Origin: Acholeplasmataceae bacterium
GTDB taxonomy: Bacteria; Bacillota; Negativicutes; Acidaminococcales; Acidaminococcaceae
Reading direction: 5' to 3'
DNA length: 15,592 nucleotides
Assembly: GCA_012744295.1 (NCBI GenBank)
Contig: JAAYIB010000041.1
Coordinates: forward strand, 1 to 15,592
A program made the translations under genes and the position numbers. The notes beneath the pieces are model-generated. The model saw only the letters and a list, made by a program, of their open reading frames with translations. It was not told the DNA's origin and did no database searches. Positions 6,692-11,993 of the stretch are shown here, piece by piece. How positions within the stretch are numbered: position 1 is the stretch's first letter; each line of letters starts with the position of its first letter.

Positions 6692-7969
6692 ATGATTAGT
6701 TTGAAAGACCATATGTGGCTTGACAGCCGTATCATGGAAAATCGTATGAAACAACCGGCGCGTGGGATAGTTGGCTTGTTGTTCTCATTTGTTATTTTCT
6801 ATGTTTTGTGGTACGTTTTTATGGATCCAAGGGGTATCTTAAAATGGTATACTCCTCAATATGGTTATATGTATGTTAGGTGGATATTGATAGTTGCAAT
6901 CTGGCAGGCTTATGTTTTCAACTTCTGGCCGTTTAAACTGAAGTTCAGAGAAACTGCTCATCCTTTATTAACCGGAGCCGCACTCGTAGTTACGAACTTT
7001 GCTATAGTTGGTCTTGTTATTTGGGGTTTCTTCTACGGTTTCTTAGGGAAATTTTCTATTCCTTATTTGAGCGTAGAATCTCTTGAAGGTCTTGGCTTTA
7101 CTAATTTCTATGCAAAAGAGTATTCTTCATTAGCGATTTTGATGTTTGCTGCTATTGCGTCCTGGCTCAGCCCGATAGTACCGGTATGTTTTGAAAACCA
7201 TCCCTGGCAATCCATGAAGCAGCCGGCAAAAGGTATCACGATTTTCTGTGTTACTATGCTGCTGACAGTGCTTGCATTCTTTGTTTTCATGCATCCGCAT
7301 TATCATGTTTTGTTCTGGCCGTTCCAAGAATATGCGGCAGCATATCCGTGGTGGTTTGATTTCGCTCATACGCTGCATGGAAACTTCAACGTTGGGTGGA
7401 TTATGTGCGGTACGGTTGCCATCTGGATGCTTGAGCTCACTTTTGAGAGATATCCCTTCCGTATGATCAAAAATAAAATTACCAGAGGCGTTGTCGGCTT
7501 CTTCGGTGTATTGGCTTTTGCTTTGCTGTTATTCTTTACTTTGAACTTTGTTCAGGAGTTGGCTTGGGGTCCTGCTATTGACGGCGCAAAACGAATTCTG
7601 GCACCTGACTGGAGATATCTACATAGTGGTGAATTGGCGATTATGATGCTGATTCCGGCTATGGTTCTCAACTTCTATTTTGATAACGGTCCTAAGAAAT
7701 ATTCGGCGCCTGTCAACATTGCCCTGCGTCTGATAATTATTATCGTGACTACGATTATCTTCCACTTTGTTTACTACAAGTTCAGCCCTGGCATGCTTGG
7801 AACACAGGCAGCTTATTCTCACCCCCAACAATTTCCTATGGCTCCCGGCATTTTGTTTATTTGTACAATGCTTTTCCATAACTGGTTTATGGATTTCTGG
7901 CCGGGCAAAAAACTCATAGGCAATAAGGATGTCATGCTTGACGATAATGGTGATGAAATTACAAAATAA
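6692..7969 (+). CDS. Polytopic membrane protein of five two-helix repeats, unknown function
   Basis: A 425-residue protein with about ten predicted helices (roughly 26-44, 61-78, 93-115, 145-166, 181-200, 233-250, 267-288, 313-330, 341-362, 386-402). Each pair forms a repeat. It opens with K/R-x-P-A-R/K-G or a variant (MKQPARG at 19-25, HPLLTG at 90-95, MKQPAKG at 175-181, NKITRG at 261-266, YSAPVN at 337-342). It closes with a W/F-rich segment (WQAYVFNFWPF, WLSPIVPVCFENHPW, WMLELTFERYPF, MVLNFYFDNGP, HNWFMDFWPG). ATG 6692 is chosen because GGAGG (6677-6681) is 10 bases upstream and lies inside any longer reading. Many Trp, His and aromatic residues sit near the helix ends. I cannot assign a family. 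Its place between the MBL cargo and the Tat genes suggests a membrane partner of the exported enzyme or a transporter of its product. Confidence 0.8.
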   Translation: MISLKDHMWLDSRIMENRMKQPARGIVGLLFSFVIFYVLWYVFMDPRGILKWYTPQYGYMYVRWILIVAIWQAYVFNFWPFKLKFRETAHPLLTGAALVVTNFAIVGLVIWGFFYGFLGKFSIPYLSVESLEGLGFTNFYAKEYSSLAILMFAAIASWLSPIVPVCFENHPWQSMKQPAKGITIFCVTMLLTVLAFFVFMHPHYHVLFWPFQEYAAAYPWWFDFAHTLHGNFNVGWIMCGTVAIWMLELTFERYPFRMIKNKITRGVVGFFGVLAFALLLFFTLNFVQELAWGPAIDGAKRILAPDWRYLHSGELAIMMLIPAMVLNFYFDNGPKKYSAPVNIALRLIIIIVTTIIFHFVYYKFSPGMLGTQAAYSHPQQFPMAPGILFICTMLFHNWFMDFWPGKKLIGNKDVMLDDNGDEITK

Positions 7970-7981
7970 CATGTGATTCTC

Positions 7982-8026
7982 TTTTCTTGATCCGCGTGCT
8001 TTTTGAAAGCGCGCGAATCAAGAAAA
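7982..8026 (+). other. Long intercistronic RNA hairpin before tat genes
   Basis: Arms 7982-8002 and 8006-8026 can form a 21-bp stem with a TTG loop: 19 Watson-Crick pairs, one G-U and one C-A mismatch. No U-tract follows (ATGTCTGAG), so it is a poor intrinsic terminator. It is more likely an mRNA stability or processing element that sets tat expression relative to the upstream genes. TATAAT at 8042-8047 lacks a good -35. Confidence 0.55.
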
Positions 8027-8067
8027 TGTCTGAGGCTCCAATATAATGCAGGAAAGGGTGTGTTATC

Positions 8068-8397
8068 TTGAGCATAGGTTTAGGGGAAATTTTCGTTGTT
8101 CTATTAGTAGCATTTTTGGTTGTCGGTCCTGAAGATCTACCTAAGATTGCCCGCACACTGGCCCTTTGGGTAAAGAAAATAAGAACAACGATGAAGGATT
8201 TGACAACATCGTTTGAAAAGGAAATGGAACTTGATAAAGTAAAGAAAGATATCAACAATTTTTCTTCTGAAGTCGAAAAAGCGCAGCAGGAAGTTTTCAG
8301 GCAGGCTGCCGAAGCGGAACAATCGATGAAGCCGCAACCCGAAAACATTCAGGAGAATACCGTGACTGCGACATTAAGTCAGGAGGTAATGAAATGA
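8068..8397 (+). CDS. tatB: Sec-independent translocase TatA/B-family protein (TatB-like)
   Basis: A 109-residue protein with the TatA/B layout: a short periplasmic N terminus, one helix (about 5-20, EIFVVLLVAFLVV), the hinge GPEDLP (about 21-26), an amphipathic helix KIARTLALWVKKIR, and a long charged coiled tail (about 40-109). The length and the GP-x-x-LP hinge favour TatB over TatA, although Firmicutes often have only bifunctional TatA. The start is TTG 8068, with GGAAAGGG (8051-8058) as the SD. The stop overlaps the next start (ATGA), giving translational coupling. It would form the receptor complex with TatC and pass the twin-arginine cargo encoded upstream. Confidence 0.85.
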   Translation: MSIGLGEIFVVLLVAFLVVGPEDLPKIARTLALWVKKIRTTMKDLTTSFEKEMELDKVKKDINNFSSEVEKAQQEVFRQAAEAEQSMKPQPENIQENTVTATLSQEVMK

Positions 8398-8579
8398 GAC
8401 TGGGAGCAACTGAAATACTTCTAATATTAGTTCTGGCGCTGGTCATATTCGGTTCGAACAAACTGTCCGGAGTCGGTAAAGCTTTGGGCACAAGCATCAA
8501 AGAGTTTAAGCAGGAAATCAATAGTACCAATGAAAAAGGCGGAGATGAGAGTGCAGGAGAATCCGGTAATAAAAAATGA
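8394..8579 (+). CDS. tatA: Sec-independent translocase TatA
   Basis: A 61-residue protein with one helix (about 6-19, EILLILVLALVIF), hinge FGSNKLSGVGKALG, amphipathic helix and FKQEIN segment, then a short acidic-basic tail. This is classic small TatA size and layout, forming the pore oligomer. The usual FGPxKLP hinge has Ser in place of both prolines. The ATGA overlap with the preceding gene and AGGAGG at 8381-8386 support the start. The 3' end is overlapped by the beginning of tatC in another frame. Confidence 0.88.
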   Translation: MRLGATEILLILVLALVIFGSNKLSGVGKALGTSIKEFKQEINSTNEKGGDESAGESGNKK

Positions 8580-9312
8580 GAATGACCCTGTTGCGAAAAT
8601 GGAAGTATACCAGCAGCCAATAGGGGAACATATCAAAGCTTTAAGAAAAAGCTTATTGTATTGCCTTGGAACAGTAGTCTCGGTTTTTTTGATAATTATT
8701 ACCTTTTATTCTGATATTTTCATGCAATTTCTATCTGAACCTATTAAAGCCAGGGGAATACAATTTATTTATTTGGGACTTGCTGAAGCGATGACAGCCC
8801 AGTTGAAGGTTTCTTTTATTGCGGCCTTTGTCATTGCTTGTCCTGTAATTTTTTGGCAGCTATGGAGTTTTGTAAAACCTGCTCTATACGAAGATGAAAG
8901 AAAAGCGGTAGCCTTGTTTACCATTATCTCCATTGCTTTGTTTATAACCGGCGTTTGCTTTGGGTATTTGGTGGTTTTTTTATCGGCAATTACGTTTTTT
9001 GTTTATATGGGCGAGAATTTAGCAACACCGATGCTATCAATAAGTGAATACGTTGGATTTTTGTTTGGTTTTATTTTACCTTTTGGTTTAGTGTTTGAGA
9101 TCCCTGTAGTAACCTTTGTTCTCTGTAAAATGGGTATAGTAGACATAGAATTTTTGGTGCGCATACGTAAATATGTAGTTCTGTTTATTTTTACAGTGGC
9201 TGCTTTTCTGACCCCCCCGGATGCCATTTCGCAGATTCTTATGGCGCTGCCTATGCTTGCCTTATATGAAGCGGGCATTCTGGTGGTGCGCTTTGCCTGC
9301 AAAGCTAAATAG
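8530..9312 (+). CDS. tatC: Sec-independent translocase TatC
   Basis: About 260 residues with six membrane helices, the size and topology of TatC. Signature parts seen: PIGEHIKALRKSLL (N-terminal cytosolic region before helix 1), WSFVKPALYEDERKAV (the first periplasmic/cytosolic loop containing the conserved Glu used in signal-peptide binding), FGLVFEIPVV, and AFLTPPDAISQILMALPMLALYE (helices 5/6). It is the twin-arginine receptor of the translocase. The start is uncertain. ATG 8530 has only a distant AGGAAA. ATG 8545 or GTG 8551 would use the AAGGCGGAG at 8536-8544, with GTG 8551 best spaced. All candidates begin inside tatA. Confidence 0.93.
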   Translation: MKKAEMRVQENPVIKNENDPVAKMEVYQQPIGEHIKALRKSLLYCLGTVVSVFLIIITFYSDIFMQFLSEPIKARGIQFIYLGLAEAMTAQLKVSFIAAFVIACPVIFWQLWSFVKPALYEDERKAVALFTIISIALFITGVCFGYLVVFLSAITFFVYMGENLATPMLSISEYVGFLFGFILPFGLVFEIPVVTFVLCKMGIVDIEFLVRIRKYVVLFIFTVAAFLTPPDAISQILMALPMLALYEAGILVVRFACKAK

Positions 9313-9396
9313 TAAGAAGTTTATGGATGACAATGTACAGGCATGAAAATTTAAAGCTACAGAATAATTAATGGCTCTAATAATAAATAAAAGGTC

Positions 9397-9458
9397 TTAG
9401 CGTAAAGTGCACCCCAAATGTTAAATAGAAATAACATTTGGGGTGCACTTTACGCTAA
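9397..9458. repeat. Perfect 27-bp inverted repeat (hairpin)
   Basis: Arms 9397-9423 and 9432-9458 are perfectly complementary over 27 bp with an 8-base loop (AATAGAAA). The arms contain GTAAAGTGCACCCC and its complement. It lies between tatC and a promoter whose -35 begins 4 bases after the stem, and no clear U-tract follows. It could terminate the Tat operon, or be a remnant of a mobile element made of two abutting terminal repeats. Confidence 0.75.
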
Positions 9459-9461
9459 TTA

Positions 9462-9490
9462 TTGACATATGCCTGTAATAGGTTTAAAAT
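9462..9490 (+). promoter_or_regulatory. Promoter with TTATTGACATATGCC operator, flavoprotein/psd unit
   Basis: TTGACA (9462-9467), 17 bases, TAAAAT (9485-9490). The 15-mer TTATTGACATATGCC occupies 9459-9473 and recurs exactly at two other promoters in the window. The leader to the flavoprotein start would be about 90 bases. Confidence 0.7.
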
Positions 9491-9586
9491 TTTAACTGTG
9501 CGGCGATGGATATGCCTGATTACTTTTGTGCTTCGGCTTTTAAGGTTTGTTTTAAGTCAAAAAAAGAATTAGGGGAGAGATGTAAA

Positions 9587-10087
9587 ATGATATTATCAGA
9601 AAAAGGGCAAGCTAATATGAAATCATGTTTGCAGCCTTTGCCGAAAGTACTTGTTTCCTGCCGAGGGATAAATGGCGAGGATAATGCTTTGGCCGTAGGC
9701 TATTGCGGCAATTGCAGTTATGATCCGCCAATGGTGATGGTTGGCATTGTGCCTACAAGATATTCTTATAATCTGATTAAAGAATCGGGGTGTTTTGTAG
9801 TAAATCTTGTCGACAAAAAATACAGGGAAAAATTCGACTATCTGGGCAGTCATAGCAAACGAGACGGCAATAAGTTATTGGATGCCATGGTATCCTTGCA
9901 GGATGGTAAGTTTGTTAAAGCGCCTCTGCTGTCTGAATGTCCTGTAAATATTGAATGTACCGTGGTTGATTCGATAGTGACCGGTTCCCATGAAATGTTC
10001 ATCGGGAAAATCGAATATGTTCATGCTAAAGTCGATATTATAAATGCAGACGGAACTATTGATTTCTCAAAGATTGATTTTCTCTGA
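9587..10087 (+). CDS. Flavin reductase-like flavoprotein (flavoredoxin type)
   Basis: A 166-residue protein with the flavin_reduct (split-barrel FMN-binding) fold. The PLPKVLVSCRGINGEDNALAVGYC segment, the DPPMVMVGIVPTRYSYNLIKESGCFVVNLV block and SECPVNIECTVVD are arranged as in flavoredoxin and other NAD(P)H:flavin-oxidoreductase relatives. It probably binds FMN and carries electrons or senses oxygen stress in the cytoplasm. I chose ATG 9587 (AGGGGAGA at 9571-9578) over an upstream in-frame start at 9506, which has no SD and an unconvincing extension. It is probably co-transcribed with the phosphatidylserine decarboxylase gene 45 bases downstream from the TTGACATATG promoter. The exact electron partner is unknown. 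Confidence 0.85.
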   Translation: MILSEKGQANMKSCLQPLPKVLVSCRGINGEDNALAVGYCGNCSYDPPMVMVGIVPTRYSYNLIKESGCFVVNLVDKKYREKFDYLGSHSKRDGNKLLDAMVSLQDGKFVKAPLLSECPVNIECTVVDSIVTGSHEMFIGKIEYVHAKVDIINADGTIDFSKIDFL

Positions 10088-10132
10088 TTGTTGTAAGTGA
10101 TTCGAGCTGCGAAGGGATAGAAGGATGATAAT

Positions 10133-10776
10133 ATGAACCTGACTAAATTTAAGATTGTCCGTGAAGGATATCCGTTCGTAGGAATAAGTTTGGCAATTAC
10201 AGTTTCCTCTTTTTTTTTGGTGCTTATTACGCTGCCGTACCAGTTCTTTTGACATTTTATTTTGCATATTTTTTTAGAAATCCGGTGCGCGAAACTTTGA
10301 TAGACGCGAATTTACTGTATTCTCCGGCTGACGGCAAGGTAATGGGAATAGAGGATATTTTTGACGATGAGTATCTTAATGCAGAGGCAGTAAAAGTAAC
10401 CATTTTTCTTTCTGTATTCGATGTTCATGTCAACCGAAGCCCTATGCTTGGTGAAATTAAGTATCAAAGATATTCTTGCGGCGGTTTTGCCCCTGCTTAT
10501 AAAAAAGCGGCTTCTTTTGAGAATGAAAGGCATGCCATAGGTCTTGAGGATAAGGGTAAACGTATCCTTGTGATTCAAATTGCCGGCATTTTAGCCAGAC
10601 GCATCATTTCATGGGTGACCTTGGGGCATCAGCTTAAACAGGGAGAGTGTTACGGCATGATCAAATTTGGTTCCAGCACGGAAATTATTGTGCCGAAGCC
10701 GGTTGAAGTCCTGGTGAAAATGGGCGAAAAAGTAGAAGGCGGGGTTACCGTTATCGCAAGGAATAAAGATTGGTGA
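10133..10776 (+). CDS. psd: Phosphatidylserine decarboxylase, archaeal-type short form, interrupted by a frameshift
   Basis: Two frames together give one protein of about 214 residues. The first frame, from ATG 10133 (AAGGATG upstream), encodes MNLTKFKIVREGYPFVG plus a hydrophobic helix, and would stop at 10250-10252. The second frame carries LTFYFAYFFRNPVRET, LYSPADGKV, DVHVNRSP, CGGFAPAYKKA, IQIAGILARRIISW and the proenzyme cleavage block GMIKFGSSTE, where the Gly-Ser bond splits to make the pyruvoyl group. A -1 shift (or one added T) in the run of nine Ts at 10210-10218 joins them seamlessly. The enzyme decarboxylates phosphatidylserine to phosphatidylethanolamine at the membrane. The usual partner pssA is not adjacent. 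The second frame alone (TTG 10249 on) would lack the N-terminal helix. The shift may be programmed slippage, a real mutation or a homopolymer sequencing error. Confidence 0.85.
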
Positions 10777-10796
10777 CTTGCTTTTGAAGCTAACGT

Positions 10797-11336
10797 TTAG
10801 TCTGCAAATCTTTTGGCATTTTCATAGATCTCTTCGATTTCCTTTTCGGTTACAAGACGAGGCAAAATAAACGCGATAAGAACGATAATCGGAATATTGA
10901 CCAAAAGGCGTGTCAGGGCAAAGGTTGGGCCTAAATTGGAAATCTCAAACAGCAGCATAGGAATCTTGGTAGTAGACCACGCTCCAATGAAAATCAAAAT
11001 ATTGTTGAATTTTGCACCTTTCTTCATCATAACCGCTGCTACAGGAAAGGCTCCGTAAAGAGGGCCGCTTGCCGCCGAGCCAAGCAGGAACGAGAGCGCT
11101 ATGCCCTTTAAGCCGCTTTCCGCTCCTAAATGTCTTACTATTGTTTCTTTTGGCACCCATACGTCAAGCAAACCGAGCAGCAGAAAAATCATAGGTATCA
11201 CGCACAACATTTCTTTTAGCGAGTAGTAAGCAATTCCAGCAATTTTCGCTGCAAGAGTGTAGTTAATGGCAGCAGTTCCTGCGAGGATGACGAGCATAAT
11301 AATGAACCACTTGTATCTGAAAGGTAATTGCTTCAT
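10797..11336 (-). CDS. Permease half-protein B (PF03773/UPF0718-type)
   Basis: A 179-residue polytopic protein with about five helices. The core reads RHLGAESGLKGIALSFLLGSAASGPLYGAFPVAA (about 68-102), then KKGAKF...FIGAWSTTKIPMLLFE. This matches one half of the predicted permease family that includes ArsP-like proteins. The same blocks occur in the preceding gene, so the two are paralogous halves. ATG 11336 is chosen because GGAAAGGTG lies 8-9 bases upstream. An in-frame GTG at 11345 would overlap that SD. The gene overlaps or abuts the upstream stop (11339-11341), so the halves are translationally coupled. The substrate is unknown; an arsenic role should not be assumed. Confidence 0.82.
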   Translation of the reverse strand: MKQLPFRYKWFIIMLVILAGTAAINYTLAAKIAGIAYYSLKEMLCVIPMIFLLLGLLDVWVPKETIVRHLGAESGLKGIALSFLLGSAASGPLYGAFPVAAVMMKKGAKFNNILIFIGAWSTTKIPMLLFEISNLGPTFALTRLLVNIPIIVLIAFILPRLVTEKEIEEIYENAKRFAD

Positions 11337-11338
11337 TT

Positions 11339-11824
11339 CTAACACACCTTTCCAATAATATAGGCTATAAGGAAGGAGAAGATAAAAGCAAAGACGTTTC
11401 GATAAAGAGGGATTTTAGGGCCAAAAAACCTAACTTCCACCGGAAGAGTTACAATCCCGACCATCATCAATGTTGAGATAAAGGCGGCAAGCTGCATATA
11501 GCCGGCTCCGCCTTGCAGCAGGAGAGCGGCCATGGGAAAGGCGACAAAACCCGGTATCAAGGTGAAGGAACCGACCAGCGATGATAGCATGACGCCCAGC
11601 CATCCTGAATCAGCCCCAATGACATGGGCTATCATTTCGTGGTCGATTAGTGCCAAAAGAAAACTAACCATTAAGATTACTACAAGGAATTCGGGCAGTA
11701 TGTTTTCAAATGCCTTTAAAGCCTTTCTAAGGGCTTTTTTTGTTTTAACCCTGTCTCTATGGAAGGATAATAAAAGGAGCGTCAAGGTGAGGCCGTATAG
11801 AAGTATATCCAAGTATAAAACCAA
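11339..11824 (-). CDS. Permease half-protein A (PF03773/UPF0718-type)
   Basis: About 161 residues. It has an N-terminal helix (3-20), a basic loop (RDRVKTKKALRKALKAFE), and then AHVIGADSGWLGVMLSSLVGSFTLIPGFVAFPMAA (about 66-100) and GAGYMQLAAFISTLMMVGIVTLPVE. These align with the core of the other half, and together they resemble the single-chain two-repeat permeases. The apparent start is TTG 11824, with only a weak AAAGAAAG directly before it. The promoter -10 is 23-28 bases upstream, so the leader would be about 16 bases and the start remains uncertain. First gene of a two-gene unit driven by a TTATTGACATATGCC promoter. Confidence 0.8.
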   Translation of the reverse strand: MVLYLDILLYGLTLTLLLLSFHRDRVKTKKALRKALKAFENILPEFLVVILMVSFLLALIDHEMIAHVIGADSGWLGVMLSSLVGSFTLIPGFVAFPMAALLLQGGAGYMQLAAFISTLMMVGIVTLPVEVRFFGPKIPLYRNVFAFIFSFLIAYIIGKVC

Positions 11825-11846
11825 CTTTCTTTAATTAAGTATAATT

Positions 11847-11875
11847 AGAATAGCAGAGTTATGGGCATATGTCAA
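11847..11875 (-). promoter_or_regulatory. Promoter with TTATTGACATATGCC operator, split permease unit
   Basis: On the minus strand TTGACA (11875-11870), 17 bases, TATTCT (11852-11847). The 15-mer lies at 11864-11878. It extends to TTATTGACATATGCCCATAA, a pseudo-palindrome (TTAT...ATAA around CATATG) that suggests a dimeric regulator covering the -35. Confidence 0.7.
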
Positions 11876-11930
11876 TAATATCCGCAATGTTGAAAATCTT
11901 AGTTAAGAGCTTGAATTAATACTTGCGGAT

Positions 11931-11946
11931 GCTCAATATATGGTAT
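11931..11946. promoter_or_regulatory. NrdR-box-like site 1
   Basis: GCTCAATATATGGTAT matches about 12 of 16 positions of the NrdR consensus as I recall it (ACACWATATWTWGTGT). It is 32 bases upstream of a better match, which is the three-helical-turn spacing typical of paired NrdR boxes. Confidence 0.45.
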
Positions 11947-11962
11947 ATGCTTAAAGGCAAAG

Positions 11963-11978
11963 CTACTATATTTAGCGT
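11963..11978. promoter_or_regulatory. NrdR-box-like site 2
   Basis: CTACTATATTTAGCGT matches about 13 of 16 positions of the NrdR consensus and lies just before the nrdD ribosome binding site. Together with site 1 it predicts repression of nrdDG by the ATP/dATP-sensing repressor NrdR. Confidence 0.55.
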
Positions 11979-11993
11979 GGGGCGGTGTTTTTT

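Noticed and set aside
9397..9458. Ordinary strong intrinsic terminator
   Set aside because: The stem is perfect, but no U-tract of useful length follows on the plus strand, so it is listed as an inverted repeat of open function.
10797..11824. Arsenic-resistance (ArsP) permease
   Set aside because: Family resemblance only. There is no arsR, arsC or other arsenic gene in the window, so the substrate is left open.
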